Of a DNA stretch of 64,000 nucleotides, positions 17,632 through 25,635 are shown one piece after another. The translations under genes were made by a program, and so were the position numbers. The DNA is taken from contig NZ_BLAE01000022.1 in NCBI RefSeq assembly GCF_009687865.1, forward strand, positions 62,001 through 126,000, in the 5' to 3' direction. The notes under the pieces are model-generated. The model saw nothing but the letters and a program-made list of their open reading frames with translations, ran no database searches and had not been told where the DNA came from. Source of the stretch: Acrocarpospora macrocephala. Its GTDB lineage: Bacteria; Actinomycetota; Actinomycetes; Streptosporangiales; Streptosporangiaceae. How positions within the stretch are numbered: the first letter of the stretch is position 1; every line of letters begins with the position of its first letter.

Positions 17632-18518
17632 CGGCGCACCTCCACACCGCGTACGTCCAGCGCGTCGCGCAACCCGTCGCCGACCAGGTTGACCGCCATG
17701 ATGGCCAGAGTGAGCAGCGTGCCGGGGATCAGCACCAGCCACGGCGCGATGGGCAGGTAGACCGCGCCCTCGTGCACCAGCGAGCCCAGTGAGGCGCTTG
17801 GCGGCTGCAGGCCGAGGCCGAGGAAGCTCAGCCCGCTTTCGAGCAACATGCCGACCGACAGCGCGTACGTCGCCTGCACCACCGCCGGGCCCGCGATGTT
17901 GGGCAGCAGGTGCACCAGCAGGATCCGTCCCGGACCGGCGCCGCCGACCCGGGCGGCCACCACGAAGTCCCGGTCGACCACCGACAACGACGCGGCGCGT
18001 ACCACGCGTACCATCAGCGGGCTGCAGATCAGCACGATGCTGATCAGCGCTCCCGGCGCGCCCGGGCCGACGATCGCCGCCAGCAGGATCGCCAGCAGCA
18101 GTGCGGGAAAGGCGAACAGCACATCCGCGCCGCGGGTGATCAGCTCGGCGACCAGGCCCCGGTAGTAGGCGGCCATCATGCCCAGCAGCACGCTGACCGC
18201 GGCGGTGACCATCACCGCGGTGCCGGCCAGCAGGAACGTGGTGCGGATCCCTTCGACCAGCCGGGGCAGCACCGAGCGTCCCAGGCTGTCGGTGCCCGCC
18301 CATAGCCGCCCCGAGGGCGCCGCCAGCCGGGGTCCGGCGTTGACCGCCTCCGGATCGCCTAGCGGCAGCCAGGCACCGAACACCGCTACCAGCAGGAAGC
18401 CGATCAGCAGGAGCAGGCCCAGCCGGGACAGGGCGTCGCCGTGGAAGGGCAGGTGCCGCCGCGGCGCCGCCGCAGGCGGCGGGCCGGTCGAAGCAGGTGA
18501 GGCGGTAATGGCACTCAT
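17628..18518 (-). CDS. Peptide ABC transporter permease (DppC type)
   Basis: 296 residues. A proline-rich cytoplasmic N-terminus leads into the first helix (LGLLLLIGFLLVAVFGAWL) and a DppC-type periplasmic loop (AGTDSLGRSVLPRLVEGIRTTF). Four or five more helices and the inner-membrane EAA-like loop around ARVGGAGPGRILLVHLLPN follow. It forms the heteromeric channel with the DppB-type subunit 42 bp upstream. The stop overlaps the next ATPase start by 4 bp. Confidence 0.92.
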   Translation of the reverse strand: MSAITASPASTGPPPAAAPRRHLPFHGDALSRLGLLLLIGFLLVAVFGAWLPLGDPEAVNAGPRLAAPSGRLWAGTDSLGRSVLPRLVEGIRTTFLLAGTAVMVTAAVSVLLGMMAAYYRGLVAELITRGADVLFAFPALLLAILLAAIVGPGAPGALISIVLICSPLMVRVVRAASLSVVDRDFVVAARVGGAGPGRILLVHLLPNIAGPAVVQATYALSVGMLLESGLSFLGLGLQPPSASLGSLVHEGAVYLPIAPWLVLIPGTLLTLAIMAVNLVGDGLRDALDVRGVEVRR

Positions 18519-18560
18519 GGGGTCACCGTCCCTGGGGATGCGTGGTGGTGGTCGGGGTCG

Positions 18561-19529
18561 TCATCCGCGGTGACCGGCCCGGATTCGGGGATCGACCACG
18601 CCGTAGGCGAAGTCGGCCAGCAGGTTGATTGCGATGAACACCGCCGCCGCGACCAGGACCAGGCCCTGCACCGTCGCGTAGTCCCGGCCGTTGATCGCGT
18701 TCAGCACGGCTTGGGCCACTCCTGGCAGGGAGAACAGGTTCTCGACGATCACCGCGCCGCCCATGAGATAACCGGCGTAGGTGGCCAGCACGGTCAGCAC
18801 CGGGATGGCGGCGTTGCGCAGGACGTGGTGGCGGGTCACCTGGCCGATGCGCTCGCCGCGGGCCAGGGCGGCGGCGATGTGCGGGGAGCTGAAGGTCGCG
18901 GCCACCGCGTCGCGCCCGGTCCGCACCACCAGCGCCAGGCCGAACACGCTCAGCGTCAGCGCCGGCAGGGCCATGGAGCGCAGGTTGGCCACCGGGTCCT
19001 CTGCCAGCGGCACGTAGCCGCCGACCGGCAGGCCGAGGGAGAACCGCGAGAACAGGAACACCAGCAGGCTGCCCAGCACGAAGTCCGGGACGCTCATCGC
19101 CGAGGACCCCACCAGCCGGCTCAGCCCGCGGCCGAACCGCCCGCGCGACAGCCCGGCCAGCAGCGCCAGCGGCACCCCGGCCAGCACGGTCAGGGCCAGC
19201 GACAGCCCCGCCAGTTCGGCGGTCACCGGCAGGCGCCGCATGAGCTGCGCGGACACCGGCTCACCGGTGCCCAGTGAGGTGCCCAGGTCGCCGGTGAGCA
19301 CGTGGCGTACCCATTCCAGGTACTGCAGCACCAGCGGCCGGTCCAGGCCGAACTCGGCCCGCAGCGCCTCGCGTACCTGCGGAGAGGAGGCCGGCCCCAG
19401 GACGATGTCGGGGTAACCGCCGGGCACCAGGTGCACGGCGGAGAACACCAGCACGGAGACCACCCACAAGGTCACCGCGCCGGTGACCAGGCGACCGGCG
19501 AAGTAGCGCAGGCCGCCGGACGGCGCCAT
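18561..19529 (-). CDS. Peptide ABC transporter permease (DppB type)
   Basis: 322 residues. The first helix (LVTGAVTLWVVSVLVFSAVHLVPG) and the following DppB hallmark region (LRAEFGLDRPLVLQYLEWV, then GDLGTSLGTGEPV) place it in the binding-protein-dependent permease family. An ALARGERIGQVTRHHVLRNA segment is the EAA coupling loop. The start ATG at 19529 shares one base with the stop of the binding-protein gene (TGATG), implying reinitiation. Partner of the DppC-type subunit. Confidence 0.92.
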   Translation of the reverse strand: MAPSGGLRYFAGRLVTGAVTLWVVSVLVFSAVHLVPGGYPDIVLGPASSPQVREALRAEFGLDRPLVLQYLEWVRHVLTGDLGTSLGTGEPVSAQLMRRLPVTAELAGLSLALTVLAGVPLALLAGLSRGRFGRGLSRLVGSSAMSVPDFVLGSLLVFLFSRFSLGLPVGGYVPLAEDPVANLRSMALPALTLSVFGLALVVRTGRDAVAATFSSPHIAAALARGERIGQVTRHHVLRNAAIPVLTVLATYAGYLMGGAVIVENLFSLPGVAQAVLNAINGRDYATVQGLVLVAAAVFIAINLLADFAYGVVDPRIRAGHRG

Positions 19530-21127
19530 CACTTGGCCTCGAACTCGGCCAGCTGCCGCAGCGGCAGGGCGTACCCTTCCACCGGCAGGATGCTGACCGA
19601 GGTCGTGTCCGACCGGTACGCGACGATCGCATCCTTGGTCACGACGGGGATGATGTTGGCGTTCTGCGCGATGCGCTCGCAGGCGTCGCGGAACAGCTTG
19701 GTGCGCCGGTCGCCGGGCTCGGTGGCCAGCCCGTCCAAGATCAGCGAGTGCAGTCGCGGGTCGGGCTTGACAAAGCCCTTGTTGAAGCCGACGAGTTCGG
19801 GGTCGTACCAGGCGAGGTCCATGGCCGGATCGGCATAGCCGGCCGACCAGCTCACCACCAGGTCGAAGTCGGCGTCCTTGCCGCTGTAGGCGCGCTTCAT
19901 CACCGCACCGATGTCCAGCGCGGCGATGCGCACGCGCAGGCCGGCGTCCTGCAGGTTCTGCTGGATGACCTGGGCGATCGGGGAGGACATCGGGACCAGG
20001 GAGATGGTGCTGATCTCCACGGTCTTGCCGGTGGCGCCCGCGGCGGCCACCAGTTGCCGGGCGCGCTGGGCGTCGGGCTTGCCGAAGGGGACGGTCGCCG
20101 GATCGCATACCCCGGCGAAGGCGGGTGGCACGGCCGCCGACGCGCGGCCCACGCCGCCCAGCGCGACGTTCTTGATCTTCTCCCGGTCGATCGACAGGGC
20201 CAGCGCCTCGCGCAGCCGGTCGTCGCGGAAGATGGAGGAGGTGGCGTTGACGTCCACCCGGTAGTAGTCGGTCGTCGACTGCACCACCGTCTTGACGTTG
20301 GCCTGCCCTTCCAGCAGGCGGATGGAGTCGGGCACCTCGAAGGTGGTGAAATCCACGCTGCCGTCGCGCAGTGCCGCCGCCCGTGCCGCGTCGTCGGGCA
20401 TGATGCGCACCGTGAGCTTGTCGACCGCCGGCACTCCGGTGCGCCAGTGGTACGGGTTGCGCTCGAAGGTCCACGACTCGCCCTGGGAGTGGGCCACGGC
20501 CTTGAACGGGCCGGTGCCCAGAAGCTGCTTCTTGGGGTCGAACGTGCCGGCCTTGAGCTCCTTCATCGGCAGCACGGCCGCCGGACTGCCGGCCAGTGCC
20601 GCCACGAACGGCGTCTTGGGCTTGAGCAACTTCACCCGCACCCGCGTGTCCCCGTCGGCGCCGACGCTCGCGATCCCGAGTTGGCCGGCCCAGATCGAGG
20701 CCGTCGCGGGGTCGATAAGGCGCTGCAGGCTGCCGACGACGTCGTCGGCGGTCAACTCGCGCCCGTTGGCGAACTTCACCCCTTTACGCAGGTGGAAGAG
20801 GTACTCGGTCGGGGAGATCTGATCCCAGGAGGTCGCCAGCTCCGGCACGACCTTCAGGCCGTCGTCAAGGCCGACAAGGTTCTCGTACGTGAGGTCCAGA
20901 AGCTCCCAGGACGTGGCGTTCCCGGCGGCCGGCGGGTCCAGCACATCGGCGTCGGCCGACTTGCCCCAGACCAGTTGCGCGCCGCTCGGGCCCTTCGCCG
21001 GGGAACCGCCGCCTGCGGCGGCGCACGAGACGCTGGCGGCAAGGGTCGCGACGGCGACCGCGATCTCGGCTCTGCGCGCAGATTTTCTACGGGTGGACGA
21101 CTTGAACAGTGGCCATGCTCGCGCCAT
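19529..21127 (-). CDS. Extracellular solute-binding protein, family 5 (peptide binding)
   Basis: 532 residues. The N-terminus has a twin-arginine-like basic region (SSTRRKSARR), a hydrophobic core and a cysteine in ASVSCAAAGG near residue 36, so it is probably a lipoprotein although the lipobox (S-V-S-C) is imperfect. The body has SBP_bac_5 landmarks: EYLFHLRKGVKFANGRELTADDVV, RDDRLREALALSIDREKI and a late SAGYADPAMDLAWYD region. It would capture a short peptide or modified amino acid outside the cell and hand it to the two permeases. The ATG at 21127 is preceded by AGGAGAG at about 7 nt; a longer frame to 21229 is rejected because it would precede the signal. First gene of the operon. Confidence 0.92.
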   Translation of the reverse strand: MARAWPLFKSSTRRKSARRAEIAVAVATLAASVSCAAAGGGSPAKGPSGAQLVWGKSADADVLDPPAAGNATSWELLDLTYENLVGLDDGLKVVPELATSWDQISPTEYLFHLRKGVKFANGRELTADDVVGSLQRLIDPATASIWAGQLGIASVGADGDTRVRVKLLKPKTPFVAALAGSPAAVLPMKELKAGTFDPKKQLLGTGPFKAVAHSQGESWTFERNPYHWRTGVPAVDKLTVRIMPDDAARAAALRDGSVDFTTFEVPDSIRLLEGQANVKTVVQSTTDYYRVDVNATSSIFRDDRLREALALSIDREKIKNVALGGVGRASAAVPPAFAGVCDPATVPFGKPDAQRARQLVAAAGATGKTVEISTISLVPMSSPIAQVIQQNLQDAGLRVRIAALDIGAVMKRAYSGKDADFDLVVSWSAGYADPAMDLAWYDPELVGFNKGFVKPDPRLHSLILDGLATEPGDRRTKLFRDACERIAQNANIIPVVTKDAIVAYRSDTTSVSILPVEGYALPLRQLAEFEAK

Positions 21128-21277
21128 CTGTCTCTCCTGTTCCACGGTGGCCGTTCCGCAAAGCCGTCCGGGACGTTCAGCCCGGGGCACCCCGAGAACC
21201 CACGTTGGGCCATGAACGCCGACGATCACGAAAGCACCACTGTTTTACGTGCCGGAATGCTATGTGTTCCCATGCGA

Positions 21278-21309
21278 ACACACAATAGAAATCTTGTACT
21301 GTTGCAAGT
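21278..21309. promoter_or_regulatory. Operator-like repeat R1
   Basis: A 32-bp unit, 27 of 32 bases identical to R2 at 21449-21480. Its dyad core at 21281-21298 is CACAAT-AGAAAT-CTTGTA, and the unit continues with CTGTTGCAA. A separate TGTGTTC/GAACACA dyad overlaps its left edge. Confidence 0.65.
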
Positions 21310-21448
21310 TGACGGGTCAGGCTCCGCGGCCTGGGGACCCGTCCTAGGCGCTGACGAACGCCATGGCCAGGGCGGTCTGGGGTGTGAAGGTCCGCACCAC
21401 TCCGCCTCCCTCCTCGATGGTTCACGTACCGTATCCCCTCCATTGTCC

Positions 21449-21480
21449 ACACACAAGAGCAATCTTGTGCTGTTACAAAT
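21449..21480. promoter_or_regulatory. Operator-like repeat R2
   Basis: The second 32-bp unit. Its core at 21452-21469 is a perfect dyad, CACAAG-AGCAAT-CTTGTG, followed by CTGTTACAA, which adds a further TTGT...ACAA pairing. It lies in direct orientation with R1, 171 bp away. Confidence 0.7.
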
Positions 21481-21523
21481 CATCGCCCCAATTGCGCCTT
21501 TTACCTGTTCAGGAATGTGACAG

Positions 21524-21541
21524 CACAAAAATATTCTTGTG
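21524..21541. promoter_or_regulatory. Operator-like repeat R3
   Basis: CACAAA-AATATT-CTTGTG: the same CACAA-N8-TTGTG core as R1 and R2, 72 bp after the R2 core and about 78 bp before the proposed C45 start. An ATG at 21517 would place this site inside the gene, which is one reason to prefer the downstream start. Confidence 0.65.
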
Positions 21542-21618
21542 TACCAATGATGTGTCACTTATGTTTCGGAGGGATGTGCCCCGCCTTGAAGCCGGATGAC
21601 CGCAAGGAACGAGCCGCC

Positions 21619-22782
21619 GTGATGAGTGCCACCCCCGAAGATCCCGCCCACCCGCCCGCCGCCCCGGGACCGTCCGATTCCCCGGGTAACGGGCTTTGCG
21701 GCAGGCTGATCGACATGTCCGGCGACGGGGCATCGCGCGGCGCCGCGCACGGCGAGGAGCTACGGGACCTGATCGCTGACAGTCTGGACCGCTGGCGGGC
21801 CGACATCGGCCGGCGCACCGGCGATGGCCCGCGAGCCTACGTGCGGGCGTTCCTGGCCTCCACCGGCTTCGTCAAGACGATCGCATCGGCCAGCCCCGAC
21901 CTCTACCAGGAGGTGCTGGCGATCGCCGCGGCCAGCAACCAGCCGGCCGACGACATGCTGGTCTACAACATGATGGACGAGCAGTGGCGGTTCGACCGCA
22001 AGAGCAACACCGGGTGCAGCGTCATCGGCACTGCCGTCCGTAACGGCCCGGACTTCGTGCTGGGCCAGAACATGGACCTGCCGCTGTCGATGGACGGCTC
22101 CCAGGCCGTGCTGCGCATAGCCGGCGACGGCCGGCGGCCCGACCAACTCGTCCTGACCGCCGCCGGGCTGATCGGGCTCCTCGGCGTCAACGCCGCCGGC
22201 CTGGCGTGCTGCGTGAACACCCTGGGCATACTGCCGGCCGCCGCCACCGGGATGCCGGTGGCGTTCATCGTCCGCGAGGTGCTCGGGCACCGCGACGCCG
22301 TTACGGCCGCCGGTTACCTGACCTCCGTGCCGCACGCCTCCGGCCAGCACTACGCCATCGCCGACCGGCATGGCCTGCACAGCTATGAGTGCTCCGCGCG
22401 CGGATGGGCGGCCGGGCCGCGGCGAGACGAACTCGTGCACACCAACCATCCACTGTGGTGGCCCGACGAGTCCATCGCCGGCGACGTCGCCGCCGTCCGC
22501 CAGATATCCCCGACGACCTACCAACGGCTGCAGGCCCTGAGAGCCGGTCTTGACCGGGTACGCGCGTCCGGCGACCTCGAGACGCTGCTCAGCTCGTCGT
22601 CGGACGGGGTGTGCGTGCTACCCACTCCCGAGCGGGCCAGTGCGACGTTCTGCAGCGCGGAGTTCACTTTGACCTCGCCCCCGGCCGTGCGCGTCGCCCT
22701 GGGCCGACCGGACCGCACCGTCTGGACGAACCTCGGCTGGACGAACTCCGGCCCGGCCGGCGCCGCGCCCCCACCGCCGTGA
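21619..22782 (+). CDS. C45-family Ntn hydrolase (acyl-CoA:6-aminopenicillanate acyltransferase-like)
   Basis: 387 residues from the GTG at 21619 (AAGGAA lies 9 nt upstream; the ATG directly after is equivalent). The AT/C45 signature is visible: helical pro-region, then SNTGCSVIG with the autocatalytic nucleophile at about Cys133, followed by GQNMDLPL, GLIGLLGVNAAGLACCVNTL and HTNHPLW. These proteins mature by self-cleavage before the cysteine and hydrolyse or transfer amide-linked acyl groups (penicillin acyltransferase and N-acyl amino-acid amidases are relatives). It is divergent from the peptide importer operon and shares its control region, so it probably acts on the imported compound. 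No clear signal peptide: cytoplasmic. Confidence 0.85.
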   Translation: MMSATPEDPAHPPAAPGPSDSPGNGLCGRLIDMSGDGASRGAAHGEELRDLIADSLDRWRADIGRRTGDGPRAYVRAFLASTGFVKTIASASPDLYQEVLAIAAASNQPADDMLVYNMMDEQWRFDRKSNTGCSVIGTAVRNGPDFVLGQNMDLPLSMDGSQAVLRIAGDGRRPDQLVLTAAGLIGLLGVNAAGLACCVNTLGILPAAATGMPVAFIVREVLGHRDAVTAAGYLTSVPHASGQHYAIADRHGLHSYECSARGWAAGPRRDELVHTNHPLWWPDESIAGDVAAVRQISPTTYQRLQALRAGLDRVRASGDLETLLSSSSDGVCVLPTPERASATFCSAEFTLTSPPAVRVALGRPDRTVWTNLGWTNSGPAGAAPPPP

Positions 22783-22802
22783 CGACCCGTCCGCGACGAC
22801 GA

Positions 22803-22824
22803 TGTACCGCCACATGGCAGTACA
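22803..22824. promoter_or_regulatory. TGTAC-N12-GTACA dyad before the MocR-type gene
   Basis: Inverted pentamers separated by 12 bp lie 26 bp before the proposed regulator start. A TACATT sequence at 22838-22843 could be the -10 box, making the transcript leaderless or nearly so. An ATG at 22802 would include this dyad in the gene. Confidence 0.5.
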
Positions 22825-22849
22825 AACCGAAAAACGATACATTACAGTA

Positions 22850-24190
22850 ATGATCGAAGCGGTAAAGGCGGAGCTGACCGAGCTCAGCGCCCGTGGCCTG
22901 GCCGACGCGTTCAGCCGTGCCGTACGAGCCGGTGCGGTCGTCCCGGGGGAGAGACTGCCATCCATACGCGCCGTCGCCCGGGAACTCAGCCTCTCCCCGA
23001 CGACGGTGAGCGCGGCCTGGCGCCTGCTGGCGCGGGCCAACCTCATCCACGCCGACGGCGCCCGCGGCACCGTCGTCGCCGACGGCGCCGGGCAGGGACC
23101 GGTCCGGCACCGCCGCGCCCTGCAATACGAGGGACGCTTCGAGATCGACCTGTCCACCGGGCTGCCCGACCCGGCGTTGCTGCCCGACCTGGGGCCGTCG
23201 CTGCAGCGCGTCCCGCGCGGCGGAACGTTGGAAAGCTTCCTGGCCGAACCCATCGTGCCACAGCTTCGCGACCACCTGATGGCGGACTGGCCCTCGCCCG
23301 CCGAGATCATCACCATGGCCGACGGGGCCACCGACGCACTCGACCTGATCACCATGACCTGCCTGCAGTTCGGTGACCGCGTCGCGGTCGAGCACCCCAG
23401 CTACCCCCCGCTGCTGGACCTGCTGGAGGCCACGGGCGCACGGATCGTCCCCCTCGAACTCGATGAGGCCGGCCCGGTCCCCTCCTCCCTCCGCGACGCG
23501 CTCGACGCCGGTGTGCGTGCGGTGTTCCTGCAACCACGCGCGCACAGCCCGACCGGTATGTGCCTGGCCCCCGAGCGAGCCACCGAGCTGGCCGCGGTCC
23601 TACGGGGCCAAGATGTCCTGCTGGTGGAGTTCGACCTGTGCGCCGGCATCGCCGCCACGCCGTTGGTCACCGTCGGCGAACACGTGCCGGATCTGGCTGT
23701 GCACATCCGCGCCTATTCCGAGTCGCACGGCCCCGATCTGCGCCTTGCCGCGGTGGGCGGGTCGGCCGCGTTGATGGACCCGCTGATCAGGCGCCGCCAT
23801 CTGGGTCAGGGCTGGACCAGTCGGCTACTGCAGTGGCTGCTGCTGGACCTGCTCACCCACGCCGAGCCCGAACAGCAGGTACAGCAGGCCCGCCGTCAGT
23901 ACGCCCGGCGGCGCACGGCCCTGGTCGACGCGCTAGCCGACCAGGGCGTACAGGTCGGCGGCCAGGACGGCATCGTGGTGTGGGTGCCGGTGGAGAACGA
24001 GGCCGCCGCCCTGATGCTGCTCAGCAGCCACGGCATCGGCTGCGCCCCGGGCACTCCATACCAGATCCGCCCGCAGGCCGCCCCGCACCTTGCCGTGACC
24101 GCCGCTCTCCTCCCCGAGACCCAGGCCCCCCAGATCGCCACCGTCCTCGCGCAGGCCGCCCGCCCCTCCCTGCCCGGCTCCATCCACTGA
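22850..24190 (+). CDS. MocR/GntR-type regulator with aminotransferase-like domain lacking the PLP lysine
   Basis: 446 residues. Residues 10-75 are a GntR winged helix (PGERLPSIRAVARELSLSPTTV), joined to a fold type I aminotransferase-like domain (ADGATDALDLI, HPSYPPLL, HSPTG at 232-236). MocR regulators sense PLP-amine adducts through a Schiff-base lysine, normally in an S-x-S-K segment. Here the aligned stretch is AYSESHGPDLRLA with Glu291 at the lysine position, so PLP cannot bind in the usual covalent way. It could sense a different ligand, perhaps the peptide-derived product. It starts 67 bp after the C45 gene on the same strand. The ATG at 22850 is favoured over 22802 because the latter spans the dyad. 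Confidence 0.85.
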   Translation: MIEAVKAELTELSARGLADAFSRAVRAGAVVPGERLPSIRAVARELSLSPTTVSAAWRLLARANLIHADGARGTVVADGAGQGPVRHRRALQYEGRFEIDLSTGLPDPALLPDLGPSLQRVPRGGTLESFLAEPIVPQLRDHLMADWPSPAEIITMADGATDALDLITMTCLQFGDRVAVEHPSYPPLLDLLEATGARIVPLELDEAGPVPSSLRDALDAGVRAVFLQPRAHSPTGMCLAPERATELAAVLRGQDVLLVEFDLCAGIAATPLVTVGEHVPDLAVHIRAYSESHGPDLRLAAVGGSAALMDPLIRRRHLGQGWTSRLLQWLLLDLLTHAEPEQQVQQARRQYARRRTALVDALADQGVQVGGQDGIVVWVPVENEAAALMLLSSHGIGCAPGTPYQIRPQAAPHLAVTAALLPETQAPQIATVLAQAARPSLPGSIH

Positions 24191-24270
24191 GCGGTGCTGC
24201 GAAGCTGAGTGGCACCGGCAGGCGGATCCAGGCCGAGTCCGGCACCGGGCTCGTCTCACGCAACGCCCTC

Positions 24271-24450
24271 TTAGTGCACGCCCAGTCGCATCAGCAGGAA
24301 CGCGCCGATGAACTTCACCACCACCAGGCCGATCACGATCAGGAAGACGATGAGGGCGGGCTTGTGCTCGAAGTGCTTGCCCTCCTTCAGCGGCGGCCGC
24401 TTGGCGACCCGATCGGCGATACGCTCCTCGATGGGCTTACGGTTGAACAT
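24271..24450 (-). CDS. Small single-pass membrane protein (59 aa)
   Basis: A 59-residue protein reading MFNRKPIEERIADRV at its start, with a basic, soluble first 30 residues and then one hydrophobic helix (PALIVFLIVIGLVVVKFIG), ending in LLMRLGVH. It is a single-pass protein with an N-in basic segment, probably N-in/C-out. Codon use is typical of the organism, supporting a real gene. I cannot assign a function. It lies between the MocR-type gene (convergent) and the radical SAM gene, whose stop is 50 bp upstream of its start, so the two may share a transcript. Confidence 0.75.
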   Translation of the reverse strand: MFNRKPIEERIADRVAKRPPLKEGKHFEHKPALIVFLIVIGLVVVKFIGAFLLMRLGVH

Positions 24451-24499
24451 GCTTTAACCGTACAGGGCGGGGCTTGAGGGCCCGCCACGAGCCCGGGGC

Positions 24500-25504
24500 T
24501 CACACCAGCGACAGCTGGCGGGCGGGGGAGCGGCGCCGCTTCCACCCGCGGGCGGAACGCCCGATTCCGTACGTCTCCGCCAGCACCGCCACCTGCGCCG
24601 CGATGCCCGCCCGATACTCCGGCGGCGCGGCGGGCGACTTGCCGTACAGGGCGGCGTAGCGGGGGACCAGGCCGGGATGCTCGCGCTCCAGCCACGCCAT
24701 GAACCACTCCCGCGCCCCCGGCGGCAGCCGCAGCACCACCGGCGTGACCGCGACCGCCCCGGCCTCGGCCGCCCGCCGGACCGTGGCCCGCAGATGGTCG
24801 GCCGAATCGGTGATCAACGGCAGGATCGGCGCCATCAGCACCTCGCACGGCACGCCGCCGTCGTTGAGCGCCGCGCACACCTCCAGCCGCCGCTGCGCCC
24901 CCGCCGCGCCCGGCTCCAGACCGCGCCGGATCTTCTCGTCCACGAAACCGACCGACACCGCCGCCCGCGCCCGGGTGAGCTTGCCCGCCTCCCGCAGCTC
25001 CGGCGCGTCCCGCAGGATGAGCGGGCTCTTGGTCAGCACCGTGAACGGATTGCCCGCCTCGGCCAGCGCCCGGATGATCTGCGGCATCAGCCGGTAGGTC
25101 TCCTCCGCGGGCTGGTAGCAGTCCCCGGTCAGGCCCAAGGCCACCGGCTCGCCCTGCCAGCGCGGCGAGGCCAGCTCCCGGCGCAGCCGGTCGGCCAGAT
25201 TCGTCTTCACCACGACCCGCGAGTCGAAATCGTCGCCCGCGTCCAGGCCGAGATAGCGGTGCCCGCGCCGGCCCGCACAGTACCGGCACCCCGCCTGGCA
25301 GCCCCGGTAGGGGCTGGCCGCCCACCCGAACGGCAGTTCCGCCGCCGCGGGAATCCGCTCCAGCGCCACCCGCGCCGCCACCTCGTAGCAGGTCAGACCG
25401 CCGAACTCCCGGGTCACCGCCTGCCGCTCGATCCGCGGCCGCTGCGGGCCCCCGTCCAGCAGGGGGAGAGCATCCCATGGCATAGAGATCAGTAGAACAC
25501 GCAT
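24500..25504 (-). CDS. Radical SAM protein of the Rv2578c family
   Basis: 334 residues. The cluster motif CxxxCxxC is in YRGCQAGCRYCAGR (near residues 79-86). Other conserved family stretches are REFGGLTCYEVAAR, DFDSRVVVKTNL, LGLTGDCYQPAEETYRLMPQII, VSVGFVDEKIRRGLEPG and PPGAREWFMAWLEREHPGLVPRY. This family is related to spore photoproduct lyase-like proteins; its reaction is not established. The start at 25504 is tentative since no strong ribosome site is seen; the ATG of MPWDAL (25483) is an alternative that resembles the MRWD start of homologues. The frame stays open far upstream without family features. Confidence 0.9.
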   Translation of the reverse strand: MRVLLISMPWDALPLLDGGPQRPRIERQAVTREFGGLTCYEVAARVALERIPAAAELPFGWAASPYRGCQAGCRYCAGRRGHRYLGLDAGDDFDSRVVVKTNLADRLRRELASPRWQGEPVALGLTGDCYQPAEETYRLMPQIIRALAEAGNPFTVLTKSPLILRDAPELREAGKLTRARAAVSVGFVDEKIRRGLEPGAAGAQRRLEVCAALNDGGVPCEVLMAPILPLITDSADHLRATVRRAAEAGAVAVTPVVLRLPPGAREWFMAWLEREHPGLVPRYAALYGKSPAAPPEYRAGIAAQVAVLAETYGIGRSARGWKRRRSPARQLSLV

Positions 25505-25635
25505 TCGACCGCGTCCGCCACCTGTTCCCGCAACCCCGGGTGGAACGGGATGGAACGCCCCTGCTCGCGAAGGCCGCTCCTCGATTGGCCGCGTCCTGGC
25601 CGGCTTCGCGCCGCTACGGTGAAACGCTTCCGCGT

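Larger units (their letters stand above)
21128..21618. promoter_or_regulatory. Divergent intergenic control region of the peptide locus
   Basis: A 491-bp region between the binding-protein gene (minus) and the C45 hydrolase gene (plus). It is clearly AT-richer than its surroundings and carries four dyads: TGTGTTC-N6-GAACACA at 21263-21282 and three 18-bp CACAA-N8-TTGT(G/A) sites (listed separately). It also has a strong hairpin at 21311-21343 (GACGGGTCAGGC against GCCTGGGGACCCGTC) that could act as a divider or attenuator. No gene is credible in it. Confidence 0.7.

Noticed and set aside
21517-21618. Longer N-terminus for the C45 hydrolase starting at the ATG at 21517
   Set aside because: It would place the third operator-like dyad inside the gene and add cysteine-rich residues unlike the family; the GTG at 21619 has a better ribosome site.
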